A stretch of 24,862 nt of DNA from an uncultured Prevotella sp. (GCA_937898715.1 CALEKA010000016.1:1-24862), one strand, 5' to 3'; numbered from the stretch's first letter, positions 13,682 to 22,235 are shown. The notes: a model not told the origin generated them from the letters alone. Translations and numbers: made by a program.

Positions 13682-15373
13682 ATGAAACGTTTCATCCTTA
13701 AGCTCGTGCTGTTGGTGGTCATGGTGGCGCAGGGCGCTACCGTGGTGGTGCGTGCGCAGAGCGTGAATCACAACTTTGAGGTGTCGAAGAATCTCGATAT
13801 CTTCAATGCCCTCTACCGCGACCTCGACCTCTACTACGTCGACACCCTTGATGCGCAAAAAAACATCGACAATGCAGCCAACTATATGCTCGAAATGCTC
13901 GACCCTTACACCGAGTACTTTGCCGAGCAAAATACCTCCGAACTGAAGCAACTCACCACTGGGCGCTATGCAGGCATAGGAGCGGTCACGAGTTTTCGTC
14001 CCGAACTCCAACGCAGCATTATCGTTAAGCCCATGGCAGGACAGCCCGCTGCCCAAGCCGGACTCTTGCCGGGCGACGTGATCCTCTCCATCGATGGCAA
14101 AAGCCTTGACCCCTGTACGTCGAAAGATGTCGATGAGCAGAATCGCTACGCCACCGACGTGAGCGGCAGGCTCCGTGGCGAGCCCGGCACCACGTTCGAC
14201 CTCAAAGTGCGCCGTCCGAGCAACGGCAAACTCTACACTTTCCGCATTACGCGTCGCAACATCGTGCAGCCCAGTGTGAAGCTTGCCACCATCGTGAGCG
14301 ATAGCGTGGGCTACATCCGCCTATCGCAGTTTATCGAGGGCACAGCCAACGAGGTGCGCCGTGCACTGGTCGACATCAAGCAGCGTGGAGCACGTAGTCT
14401 CATACTCGACCTCCGCGACAACCCTGGCGGCGTGCTCGAAGAGGCGGTCAAGACGGTCAATCTCTTCGTATCTCGCGGTAGAGAGGTGGTCACCACACGC
14501 GGCAAGGTGAAGGAGCAAAACCATACTTACAAGACGCAGCTCGATGCTCAAGATACCGATCTCCCCATCGTGGTGCTCACCGATGGCGGATCGGCCTCGG
14601 CCTCCGAAATCACGAGTGGCGCCCTGCAGGACTACGATCGTGCCGTCATCATGGGACGCCGCACCTACGGCAAGGGGCTCGTGCAGCAGAGCCGTGAACT
14701 TCCCTACAAGTCGATACTCAAGCTCACCACTGCTAAGTACTACATTCCCTCGGGGCGCTGCGTACAGGCTTATAAGTTTAAGGACGGACTGCCTGTCCAT
14801 CTGCCCGACTCCTTGAGCCACGAATTCCGTACCGCCAACGGTCGCATCGTGCGCGACGGAGGTGGTATCACGCCCGACGTGGTGCTCAAGACCGACAGCC
14901 TGCCCCATCTCATGACCTATCTGCAGAATAGCAATCAGCTCTTCGACTACTGCGTAAGCTATCGCTCCGCCCATCCCACCATCGCTCCTGCTCGCGACTT
15001 CCGCCTCACCGATGAGGAATATGCCGACTTCTGCCAATTCATGAAGGACCACAAGTTTGCTTACGACAGCTATACGCTCCGTGCGCTCGACAAACTGCGT
15101 GAATGGGCACGCTTTGAGGGCTACGATGAGGCTTCGCTCGCCGAGATGGACGTGCTCGAGAAGAAACTCAAGAGCAGCGACGACCAACTCTTTGAGCGCT
15201 GGAAGCCCGCCATACTCCACGTCGTAGAGGGTGCCATCGTAGAGAGCTACTATTACGATGCCGGTCATCAAGAGTACGACCTTCGCGACGACACTGATGT
15301 GCAGCATGCCATAGAAATGCTGCACAATCCGAAGCAAATGCACAAAATCCTAAGCGGCGAACCCGACGCGTAA
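13682..15373 (+). CDS. S41-family PDZ peptidase (carboxyl-terminal processing protease)
   Basis: The 563-residue protein has an N-terminal signal or anchor (about 1-25: KRFILKLVLLVVMVAQG), an N-terminal region with YMLEMLDPYTEYF, a PDZ domain (about 92-190; PAAQAGLLPGDVILSIDGKS) and an S41 protease core (about 200-355). The catalytic Ser is in GGSASASEI (Ser306) and the general-base Lys in RTYGKGLVQ (Lys331), 25 apart as in the family. A C-terminal extension of about 190 residues follows. These periplasmic proteases trim the C-termini of exported proteins. ATG 13682 is preferred to GTG 13673 (9 bases earlier) because the positive signal start MKRF fits; either is possible. The hisS promoter element starts 14 bases after its stop. 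Confidence 0.95.
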   Translation: MKRFILKLVLLVVMVAQGATVVVRAQSVNHNFEVSKNLDIFNALYRDLDLYYVDTLDAQKNIDNAANYMLEMLDPYTEYFAEQNTSELKQLTTGRYAGIGAVTSFRPELQRSIIVKPMAGQPAAQAGLLPGDVILSIDGKSLDPCTSKDVDEQNRYATDVSGRLRGEPGTTFDLKVRRPSNGKLYTFRITRRNIVQPSVKLATIVSDSVGYIRLSQFIEGTANEVRRALVDIKQRGARSLILDLRDNPGGVLEEAVKTVNLFVSRGREVVTTRGKVKEQNHTYKTQLDAQDTDLPIVVLTDGGSASASEITSGALQDYDRAVIMGRRTYGKGLVQQSRELPYKSILKLTTAKYYIPSGRCVQAYKFKDGLPVHLPDSLSHEFRTANGRIVRDGGGITPDVVLKTDSLPHLMTYLQNSNQLFDYCVSYRSAHPTIAPARDFRLTDEEYADFCQFMKDHKFAYDSYTLRALDKLREWARFEGYDEASLAEMDVLEKKLKSSDDQLFERWKPAILHVVEGAIVESYYYDAGHQEYDLRDDTDVQHAIEMLHNPKQMHKILSGEPDA

Positions 15374-15386
15374 GCGCCCTTTTTTG

Positions 15387-15394
15387 TAACTTTG
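15387..15394 (+). promoter_or_regulatory. Possible -7 element for hisS
   Basis: TAACTTTG matches TAnnTTTG just after the protease stop codon, giving a leader of about 80 nt. A -33 TTTG at the right distance is lacking. Confidence 0.45.
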
Positions 15395-15481
15395 CCGACA
15401 AATCAGATAATCCACGCCGGAGCGAACTCCGTCTGCCGATTGCGGCAACCCTCCCCCCGGCCTTTAAACTACAAGAATCTT

Positions 15482-16846
15482 ATGGCTCAAAAACCAAGCA
15501 TACCCAAAGGCACACGCGACTTCGGTGCCGTAGAAATGGCCCGTCGCAACTATATCTTCAACACCATACGCGAGGTCTATGCCCTCTATGGCTTCCGCCA
15601 GATCGAGACCCCCGCTATGGAGAATCTCTCCACCCTCATGGGTAAGTATGGCGAGGAAGGCGACAAGCTCCTCTTCAAAATACTCAACTCGGGTAACTTC
15701 CGTGGCGAAGTATCTGCCGAGGAATATAGCGAAAAGTCGTCAGCACAGCTCGCATCGCGATTCTGCGAGAAGGGCCTTCGCTACGACCTCACCGTGCCCT
15801 TCGCTCGCTATGTGGTGCAACACCGCGATGAACTCCAAATGCCCTTCAAGCGCTACCAGATACAGCCCGTGTGGCGTGCCGACCGTCCGCAGAAGGGACG
15901 CTATCGCGAATTCTATCAGTGCGACGCCGACGTCGTAGGCTCCGACTCTCTGCTCAACGAGGTGGAACTTATGCAGATCGTCGACGAGGTGTTCTCGCGT
16001 TTCGGCATCCGCGTATGCATCAAGATCAACAACCGCAAGATCCTCAGCGGCATAGCCGAGATCATCGGCGCTGCCGACAAGATAGTCGACATCACCGTAG
16101 CCATCGATAAGCTCGACAAGATTGGCCTTGACAAGGTCAACGAAGAACTTCTCGCCGTGGGACTCTCGCCCGAAGCCGTAGAGAAACTTCAGCCCATCAT
16201 CTCGCTCTCGGGATCGAACGAAGAGAAGCTCGACGTGATGCGCAAGGCTCTCGCAGCCTCAGAGGTAGGTCTCAAGGGCATCGAGGAGGTGGCTTTCGTG
16301 CTCGAAGCGCTCAAGGCAAGCGAACTTCGCAACGAGATAGAGCTCGACCTCACCTTGGCTCGTGGCCTCAATTACTATACAGGTTGTATCTTCGAGGTGA
16401 AAGCCCTCGACGTACAGATTGGTTCCATCACCGGTGGTGGCCGATATGACAACCTCACGGGCATCTTCGGTCTGCCCGGACTGAGCGGTGTGGGCATCTC
16501 TTTCGGTGCCGACCGTATCTACGACGTGCTCACGCAGCTCGACCTCTATCCTGCCGAGACGCAGTCGGGGGCGCGCATCCTCTTCATCAACTTTGGTCCC
16601 ACTGAAGCGGCTCACTGCCTCCGCCTTGCAACTGCCCTGCGCCGTGCAGGCATCTCTGCCGAGGTCTATCCCGACTCAGTGAAGATGAAGAAGCAGATGA
16701 GCTATGCCAACGCTCACAAAGTGCCCTTCGTAGCCCTCGTCGGCGAGACCGAAATCAGCGAAGGCAAACTTTCCCTCAAAAACATGGAGACAGGCGAACA
16801 GCAAAGCATAACCATAGAGGAGGCAATACAGATTATTAAGTATTAA
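15482..16846 (+). CDS. hisS: Histidyl-tRNA synthetase
   Basis: The 454-residue class II aminoacyl-tRNA synthetase joins histidine to tRNA-His in the cytoplasm. It starts with the typical PSIPKGTRDFGAVEMARRN. Motif 2 is at about 124-150 (PVWRADRPQKGRYREFYQCD), the histidine-binding LARGLNYYTG at about 290-299, and motif 3 from GGGRYDNL to GVGISFGADRI. The C-terminal anticodon-binding domain begins near ILFINFGPTEA. An insertion at about 72-95 (FRGEVSAEEYSEKSS) follows the first catalytic block. The frame is open upstream to 15392, but that stretch overlaps the promoter element, so ATG 15482 is chosen. The last codons and stop (IIKY-TAA) fall inside an AT-rich dispersed repeat, 16838-16868. Confidence 0.96.
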   Translation: MAQKPSIPKGTRDFGAVEMARRNYIFNTIREVYALYGFRQIETPAMENLSTLMGKYGEEGDKLLFKILNSGNFRGEVSAEEYSEKSSAQLASRFCEKGLRYDLTVPFARYVVQHRDELQMPFKRYQIQPVWRADRPQKGRYREFYQCDADVVGSDSLLNEVELMQIVDEVFSRFGIRVCIKINNRKILSGIAEIIGAADKIVDITVAIDKLDKIGLDKVNEELLAVGLSPEAVEKLQPIISLSGSNEEKLDVMRKALAASEVGLKGIEEVAFVLEALKASELRNEIELDLTLARGLNYYTGCIFEVKALDVQIGSITGGGRYDNLTGIFGLPGLSGVGISFGADRIYDVLTQLDLYPAETQSGARILFINFGPTEAAHCLRLATALRRAGISAEVYPDSVKMKKQMSYANAHKVPFVALVGETEISEGKLSLKNMETGEQQSITIEEAIQIIKY

Positions 16847-16868
16847 GTATAAAGTATTAAGTATTACA
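16838..16868. repeat. 31-bp AT-rich repeat spanning the hisS stop
   Basis: This stretch (AAGTATTAAGTATAAAGTAT and so on) is the exact reverse complement of 477-507 in the 23S-5S spacer, 31 of 31 bases. It includes the final codons and the TAA of hisS. Confidence 0.9.
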
Positions 16869-16880
16869 AGCTGGCAGAGA

Positions 16881-16987
16881 TCCCTCTAGAATCACTAGAA
16901 AGTCCTAGATCTCCTAGAAGTCCTAGAAGTCCTAGATCTCCTAGGAATCCTAGAATCTCCTAGGAATCCTAGAATCTCCTAAAAATC
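16881..16987. repeat. CTAG-rich degenerate tandem array
   Basis: A degenerate 9-base unit (TCCTAGAAG, TCCTAGATC, TCCTAGGAA) is repeated through the gap between hisS and the flavoprotein gene. It contains ten CTAG tetranucleotides in about 100 bases. Related short arrays lie at 22170-22235 and 22875-22920. Confidence 0.85.
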
Positions 16988-17035
16988 CAAGCCCCATAGC
17001 CCCCCTCCTCCCAACCCTTAACCATCCAAAAGCGA

Positions 17036-18409
17036 ATGAACGAAAAAGACATAGAGAATGCTGAAGGCGCAAGCTTAGGCTACTTCGAGGAAGTGAACAA
17101 GATGTACACCTGTCACGAAGCCATCGAAGAGGCTAAGCGCTGTCTGCACTGCAAGGTGCCACAGTGTCGCAAAGGTTGCCCTATCGAAAACAACATTCCC
17201 GACTTCATACACGAACTCTCTAAAGGCAACATGGGCGAAGCCATGGCTGTGCTCCACGAGAAGACCAACCTGCCAGCTATCTGCGGCCGCGTATGTCCTC
17301 ACGAAAAACAGTGTGAGGGCCACTGCGTGTTGGGCAAGAAGGGCAACCCCGTACGTGTGGGCAAACTCGAGAGCTTCATCGCTAGCTTCGACTACGAGAT
17401 GCAGCTCACCCACGAGCGCATCCCCGAAAAGACGCGTGGCAAGGTGGCAGTGATCGGTAGCGGTCCTGCCGGACTCACCGTAGCGGGCGACTTGGCTCGA
17501 CAAGGATTCCATGTGACCATCTTCGAGGGACAATCCGAACTCGGAGGGGTGCTCATGTACGGCATTCCAGAGTATCGATTGCCAAAGGCTGTGGTACGCG
17601 CTGAGATTCAGAAGATTGAGTCGCTCGGCGTACGCTTTGTCAAGAACTGCCTGGTAGGTACTCCCGAGAGTGGCGTGACCGTCGACAGCCTCTTTGCCGA
17701 CGGCTACGACGCCATCTTCATGGGCACAGGTACGGCGCTCCCGCAAAACCTCGATATACCCGGAGCACAGTTGCGCCGTATCACGCAGTCGACCGACTTC
17801 CTCCACAATGTCAATGCCTACGTGGAAGGCGTACTTCCCTACGACATGGTGCCCCTGCGCAAGGGCGACCGCGTAGCCGTGATCGGTGGTGGCAACGTCG
17901 CCATGGATGCTGCCCGTACGGCTCGCCGCCTTGGAGGCGACGTCACCGTGATCTACCGCCGCACACAGGCAGAGATGCCCGCCATCCCCAGCGAATACGA
18001 GGATGCCGTGCGCGAAGGCGTAAAGTTTATGTGGCAGACCAACTCCATAGAGTTTCTGGGCAACGAAAAAGGCCGCGTGCGTGCCATCCGCCTTGCCACT
18101 CCCGATGGAGAACAGACGCGAGAGTTCGATCGCGTGTTCCTCGCCATCGGCTCGCGTCCTGCCAGCCGCATTGTGGGCAGTACGAAGGGCATCGAGGTCG
18201 ACGAGAAGGGCTACGTCATCGTAGGTCAGCGCCCCATGGGTATGACCACCCGTCGTGGCGTGTTTGCTGGTGGCGACGTGGTACACCGTCCGCAGACCGT
18301 AGTGCTCGCCATGAAGGCAGCCAAAGAAGTGGCGCAAGGCATCGCCCAATATGTAGATGCCATCAAGCTCCTCGAAGACTGCGGTCTCCATCCCGAGACG
18401 GAGCAGTAG
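17036..18409 (+). CDS. gltA: NADPH-dependent glutamate synthase small-subunit-like flavoprotein (GltA/GltD type)
   Basis: The 457-residue protein has an N-terminal Fe-S domain with eight cysteines in two groups: CLHCKVPQCRKGC (36-48) and CGRVCPHEKQCEGHC (83-97), expected to hold two [4Fe-4S] clusters. Two Rossmann folds follow: VAVIGSGPAGLTVAGDL (from 138, FAD) and VAVIGGGNVAMDAARTA (from 280, NADPH). The C-terminal TRRGVFAGGDVV closes the FAD site. The family includes GltD, the stand-alone GltA and the NfnB/SudA electron-bifurcating subunit. These are hard to separate by sequence, so the symbol is tentative. Neither a large glutamate synthase subunit nor an NfnA/SudB partner is adjacent. No promoter is recognised; repeats lie on both sides. 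Confidence 0.88.
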   Translation: MNEKDIENAEGASLGYFEEVNKMYTCHEAIEEAKRCLHCKVPQCRKGCPIENNIPDFIHELSKGNMGEAMAVLHEKTNLPAICGRVCPHEKQCEGHCVLGKKGNPVRVGKLESFIASFDYEMQLTHERIPEKTRGKVAVIGSGPAGLTVAGDLARQGFHVTIFEGQSELGGVLMYGIPEYRLPKAVVRAEIQKIESLGVRFVKNCLVGTPESGVTVDSLFADGYDAIFMGTGTALPQNLDIPGAQLRRITQSTDFLHNVNAYVEGVLPYDMVPLRKGDRVAVIGGGNVAMDAARTARRLGGDVTVIYRRTQAEMPAIPSEYEDAVREGVKFMWQTNSIEFLGNEKGRVRAIRLATPDGEQTREFDRVFLAIGSRPASRIVGSTKGIEVDEKGYVIVGQRPMGMTTRRGVFAGGDVVHRPQTVVLAMKAAKEVAQGIAQYVDAIKLLEDCGLHPETEQ

Positions 18410-18483
18410 CAAGCCCCTCTCTCTCAAGAGCCCCTCTCATTAGTGGGGTCGTTCGTGCAAAAAATACCCCTCGTTCGCGTTTC

Positions 18484-18510
18484 AGCCAATACTGGGGGCG
18501 ACGCGTCCCC
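18484..18510. repeat. Third, truncated copy of the ACGCGTC REP-like repeat
   Basis: AGCCAATACTGGGGGCGACG followed by CGTCCCC matches the copies at 12030-12064 and 12122-12156, preceded by TTTC as in the reverse complement of the second copy. It diverges after CCCC, with a different end (AGTAGGCGCTGATGG). Confidence 0.85.
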
Positions 18511-18581
18511 AGTAGGCGCTGATGGATTCTCACATACGCGATAATACCCAATACCCCTCCTCCCAATAGTAACAGCAAGAA

Positions 18582-18676
18582 AGTATTACTTATTACTTCT
18601 TACTTATTACTTAAAAAGAAGTATTACTTATTACTTTTTACTTATTACTTAAAAAGAAGTATTACTTCTTACTTAT
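18582..18676. repeat. 38-bp AT-rich tandem repeat upstream of sufC
   Basis: Two and a half copies: 18582-18619, 18620-18657 (37 of 38 bases identical) and a partial copy 18658-18676. Each unit has the TACTTATTACTT motif, ending TTAAAAAGA. The array ends 13 bases before the sufC start, so it must form the 5' leader or lie at the promoter. Confidence 0.9.
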
Positions 18677-18689
18677 ACATAAATATATT

Positions 18690-19442
18690 ATGCTTGAAAT
18701 AAAGAACCTCCATGCCTCCGTAGAAGGCAAAGAAATATTGCGCGGAGTGAACCTCACCATCCGCGACGGCGAAGTGCACGTGCTCATGGGTCCCAACGGC
18801 TCGGGCAAGAGCACACTGAGCAATGTGCTTGTGGGCAACCCTAAGTACGAAGTGACCGAGGGAAGCATCACATTCAATGGCAAAGACCTCCTCGCACTTC
18901 CGCCCGAAGATCGTGCCCACGAAGGCATCTTCATGTCGTTCCAAGCTCCTACGGAGATCCCTGGCGTGTCGATGACCAACTTCATGCGTGCCGCACTCAA
19001 TGCCAAACGCAAGTATTTCGGACAAGAACCCATCGCCGCAAGCGAATTTCTCAAACTCCTTAAGGAAAAACGCAAGCTCGTAGGCCTCGACGCTCACTTC
19101 ATGAGCCGTGGCGTGAACGAGGGCTTCTCGGGAGGTGAGCGCAAGCGCAACGAAATCTTTCAGATGGCAGTGCTCGAACCCCTCTTCTCTATCCTCGACG
19201 AGACCGACTCCGGACTCGACGTCGATGCACTGCGCATCGTGGCAGAGGGCTTCAACATGCTCCGCACACCCAAGACCAGCGCTATGGTTATCACCCACTA
19301 TCAGCGCATGCTCGACTATCTGAAGCCCGACTTCGTACACGTGCTCGTCAAAGGACGCGTGGTCAAGGAAGGCACTGCACAGCTGGGCTACGAGATAGAA
19401 GAGAAAGGTTTCGACTGGATTGTCAACGAGGCGGCAGAATAA
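18690..19442 (+). CDS. sufC: Fe-S cluster assembly ATPase SufC
   Basis: The 250-residue ABC-type ATPase has Walker A GPNGSGKST (34-42), a Q-loop region FMSFQAPTEIPG, signature FSGGERKR (146-153), Walker B SILDETDSGLD (167-177) and H-loop ITHYQ. The SGLDVDAL and GVNEGFSGGE segments are typical of SufC. It powers the SufBCD scaffold that builds iron-sulfur clusters in the cytoplasm. sufD begins 33 bases after its stop. sufB, which usually stands directly before sufC in Bacteroidetes, is absent here; the upstream neighbour is the gltA-like gene, separated by repeats. Confidence 0.97.
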   Translation: MLEIKNLHASVEGKEILRGVNLTIRDGEVHVLMGPNGSGKSTLSNVLVGNPKYEVTEGSITFNGKDLLALPPEDRAHEGIFMSFQAPTEIPGVSMTNFMRAALNAKRKYFGQEPIAASEFLKLLKEKRKLVGLDAHFMSRGVNEGFSGGERKRNEIFQMAVLEPLFSILDETDSGLDVDALRIVAEGFNMLRTPKTSAMVITHYQRMLDYLKPDFVHVLVKGRVVKEGTAQLGYEIEEKGFDWIVNEAAE

Positions 19443-19475
19443 AAGCCCTCTCCCTCCTCCCCAAAGAATGAAATC

Positions 19476-20843
19476 ATGAACAGTCATCAACAATACATTG
19501 ACCTCTATCGCGACCACCGCGACATGGTGTGCGATGGTAGCCTCGCCGTGATGAATCAAGCACGCGAGACGGCTGCTACGCTCCTTGCCGAACAAGGACT
19601 GCCCACCACGCGCGTCGAACGCTATAAATATACCGATGCCGCCGAGGCATTTGCCCCCGACTTTGGCATCAACCTCATGCGCCGAGCCTCGTCAGTCGAT
19701 GCCTATGCCGCCTACAAGTGCAACGTGCCCAATCTGAGCACCTCGCTCTTCTTCGTGGTCAACGACATGGTATGCCCCGCACCGCAAAGCTCACGCGTAC
19801 TCCTGCCCGAGGGCGTCATCGTCGACAGTTTCAGCCGTGTGGCTGCTGACCACTCCGACATTCTCGAGAAATATTACAACCGCGCCGCCGCCACCGATCG
19901 CGACTTCCGAGGAGGACACGACGGCGTGACGCTGCTCAACACCATGCTTGCACAAGACGGCCTGCTGGTCTACATCCCTAAAGGTGTACAACTAAAAGCA
20001 CCCATCCAGATAGTCAACGTTGCAGCAGCAGCGCGTCCCACCATGAGCCTGCGCCGATTGATCATTGTGGCAGACGAGGGCGCTTCGGGTTCCGTGCTCC
20101 TGTGCGACCATGCCGAGGGCTCCGTGCAGTGCTTGACCACCCAAGTGATCGAAGCCTACGCTGAGGCCGATGCACAGCTCAACCTCTACAGCATAGAGGA
20201 GACCAGTGCACAGACCACCCGATTCTCCACACTCTATGCCGAGCAGCAGCGCGGCAGCCGCTTGAGCTACGACGGCGTGACCCTCACCTGTGGGCACTCA
20301 CGCAATCGTCTCGACATTCGCCTCCTGGGCGAAGGGGCTAAGACGGAACTCTATGGAGCCGTCGTGGCAGACAAGGAGCAGCGCGTCGACAACAACATCA
20401 TCGTAGAGCACCTCTCGCCCGGCTGCACAAGCGATATGCTCTACAAGTACGTGCTTGGCGATCAGAGCGTGGGCGCCTTTGCCGGAAAAGTCTACGTAGC
20501 ACCCGGTGCACAGCAGACTGCCTCCGAGCAGACCAATGCCAACCTCTGCGTATCGCCCTTAGCAAGAGCACTCTCGCAACCTATGCTCGAGATCTATGCC
20601 GACGATGTGAAGTGCAACCACGGCTCCTCTATCGGTAAACTCGATGAGACGGCCCTCTTCTATATGCGTCAGCGTGGCATTCCCGAGGATGAGGCTCGCC
20701 TCCTGCTCCAGCATGCGTTTATCAACGACGTGTTGCGCCACGTAGAAATACCTCTCCTCCACGATCGCCTCTCCCAACTCGTAGAACTCCGCTTCCGCGG
20801 CAAGCTCGGCAGATGTCAGGGGTGCGTGGGATGCAGAAAATAG
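19476..20843 (+). CDS. sufD: Fe-S cluster assembly protein SufD
   Basis: The 455-residue SufB/SufD-family protein has the N-terminal helical part with TRVERYKYTDAAEAF, the central right-handed beta-helix (about 150-390) and the conserved KCNHGSSIGKLDETALFYMR (from about 379). That block is the SufD/SufB interface; His382 corresponds to the functional His of E. coli SufD by motif. It pairs with SufB to form the scaffold and helps bring in iron. The C-terminus ends in three cysteines, CQGCVGC (447-453), reminiscent of a metal or cluster binding site. The length fits SufD, so it does not stand in for the missing SufB. It is in an operon with sufC (33-base gap). Confidence 0.95.
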   Translation: MNSHQQYIDLYRDHRDMVCDGSLAVMNQARETAATLLAEQGLPTTRVERYKYTDAAEAFAPDFGINLMRRASSVDAYAAYKCNVPNLSTSLFFVVNDMVCPAPQSSRVLLPEGVIVDSFSRVAADHSDILEKYYNRAAATDRDFRGGHDGVTLLNTMLAQDGLLVYIPKGVQLKAPIQIVNVAAAARPTMSLRRLIIVADEGASGSVLLCDHAEGSVQCLTTQVIEAYAEADAQLNLYSIEETSAQTTRFSTLYAEQQRGSRLSYDGVTLTCGHSRNRLDIRLLGEGAKTELYGAVVADKEQRVDNNIIVEHLSPGCTSDMLYKYVLGDQSVGAFAGKVYVAPGAQQTASEQTNANLCVSPLARALSQPMLEIYADDVKCNHGSSIGKLDETALFYMRQRGIPEDEARLLLQHAFINDVLRHVEIPLLHDRLSQLVELRFRGKLGRCQGCVGCRK

Positions 20844-20862
20844 TTTATGGCGCTAACGCGCT

Positions 20863-20950
20863 GAGTTTATAAGTTTAAAAGTTAAGAGAAATGCCTCAGA
20901 ATTGAAAGGCGACCTCTAAACTTATAAACTCCTAAACTTATTAAACTTCA
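20863..20950. repeat. AT-rich repeats between sufD and sufS
   Basis: AAGTTTAAAAGTTAAGA (about 20872-20888) recurs in the 23S-5S spacer. CTAAACTTATAAACTCCTAA and CTTATTAAACTTC (20919-20950) match the array after the rRNA operon. The tract ends a few bases before the sufS start. Confidence 0.8.
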
Positions 20951-20955
20951 AAACG

Positions 20956-22170
20956 ATGTACTCCCTAACATCCGTCCGCGAGGACTTCCCCATACTCGGC
21001 CGCGAGGTATATAAGCGTCCGCTCGTCTACCTCGACAATGCTGCCACCACGCAGAAACCACGCGAAGTGGTAGAGGCCATCACCAACGAATACTACTCCG
21101 TCAATGCCAACGTACACCGCGGCGTACACTACCTCTCACAGCAAGCCACCGACCTCCATGAGGAAGCTCGCGAAACGGTACGCCAGTTTATCAATGCCCG
21201 AAGCACAGCCGAAGTCATCTTCACCCGTGGCACCACAGAAAGCCTCAATCTCGTGGCAACCTCGTACGGCCAAGCATTCCTCCATGAAGGCGACGAAGTG
21301 ATACTCACCGTCATGGAGCACCATAGCGATATCGTGCCCTGGCAACTCCTGCGCGACCGTACAGGCATTGTCATCAAAGTCGTCCCCATGAACGATGAGG
21401 GCTGCCTTGATCTCGAAGCCTACGAACGCCTGTTCACACCCCGCACCCGACTGGTCTGCGTGGCACACGTGAGCAATGTGCTCGGCACGATCAACCCCGT
21501 GAAGCGCATGGCAGAGGTGGCACATGCCCATGGCGCCCACATACTCGTAGACGGTGCACAGAGCGTGCCCCACTTCAAGGTCGATGTGCAAGACCTCGAC
21601 TGCGACTTCCTCGTGTTCAGCGGACACAAGGTGTACGGCCCCACGGGCATCGGTGTGCTCTACGGCCGCGAGTCGTTGCTCGAGCAGATGCCCCCCTATC
21701 AGGGAGGTGGCGAGATGATAGCCCGCGTAAGCTTTGAACGTACCACGTACGAGCGCCTCCCCTTCAAGTTCGAAGCCGGCACCCCCGACTATGTAGGCTC
21801 TCACGCCTTGGCCGTAGCCCTCGACTACGTGACGCGTCTCGGCATGGACCAGATTCACGCCCACGAGCGCGACCTCACCCGCTATGCCATGGAGCAGATG
21901 CAGCTCATCCCCGAGATGCACATCTTCGGTACAGCAACGGAGAAAGACGCCGTAGTATCGTTCAACGTAGGCAACATCCATCCTCTCGACCTCGGCACCC
22001 TGCTCGACCGCCTCGGCATAGCCATCCGCACCGGTCACCACTGCGCACAACCGCTCATGCAGCGCTGCGGTGTGGAAGGAATGGCACGCGCCTCGTTCGC
22101 CCTCTACAACACGCGTGAAGAGATCGACGCCCTCGTCAAGGGCATAGACCGAGTAAGAAAGATGTTCTAG
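20956..22170 (+). CDS. sufS: Cysteine desulfurase SufS
   Basis: The 404-residue PLP enzyme is of the group II cysteine desulfurase type. It starts REDFPILGREVYKRPLVYLD with NAATTQKP, carries HHSDIVPWQ, the PLP-binding Lys225 in FSGHKVYGPTG, and the catalytic Cys363 in RTGHHCAQPLM. It removes sulfur from cysteine as a persulfide for cluster assembly on SufBCD, usually helped by SufE or SufU; neither is next to it. It is the last suf gene here, 112 bases after sufD with AT-rich repeats between. The encoded sequence is complete, so the sulfur-donor step looks intact. Confidence 0.97.
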   Translation: MYSLTSVREDFPILGREVYKRPLVYLDNAATTQKPREVVEAITNEYYSVNANVHRGVHYLSQQATDLHEEARETVRQFINARSTAEVIFTRGTTESLNLVATSYGQAFLHEGDEVILTVMEHHSDIVPWQLLRDRTGIVIKVVPMNDEGCLDLEAYERLFTPRTRLVCVAHVSNVLGTINPVKRMAEVAHAHGAHILVDGAQSVPHFKVDVQDLDCDFLVFSGHKVYGPTGIGVLYGRESLLEQMPPYQGGGEMIARVSFERTTYERLPFKFEAGTPDYVGSHALAVALDYVTRLGMDQIHAHERDLTRYAMEQMQLIPEMHIFGTATEKDAVVSFNVGNIHPLDLGTLLDRLGIAIRTGHHCAQPLMQRCGVEGMARASFALYNTREEIDALVKGIDRVRKMF

Positions 22171-22235
22171 AGATCTTCTCATAGAATCTCCTAGGATTCC
22201 TAGGACGCATAGGATACCTAGAATACCTATCCCCC
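22170..22235. repeat. CTAG-rich degenerate repeat between sufS and rnhB
   Basis: Four CTAG sites in about 60 bases (TCCTAGGATTCCTAGGAC, ACCTAGAAT) belong to the same family as 16881-16987. It begins at the sufS stop codon (TTC-TAG) and is followed by a C-run and an A-run before rnhB. Confidence 0.75.

Noticed and set aside
17075..18427. 450-codon open frame on the minus strand, opposite the gltA-like gene
   Set aside because: It mirrors the codon structure of the plus-strand gene, whose motifs are unambiguous. The translation is rich in His and has no domain. The same holds for the long minus-strand frames opposite sufS (21136-22275), the S41 protease (14321-15343) and the receptor (4114-5004).
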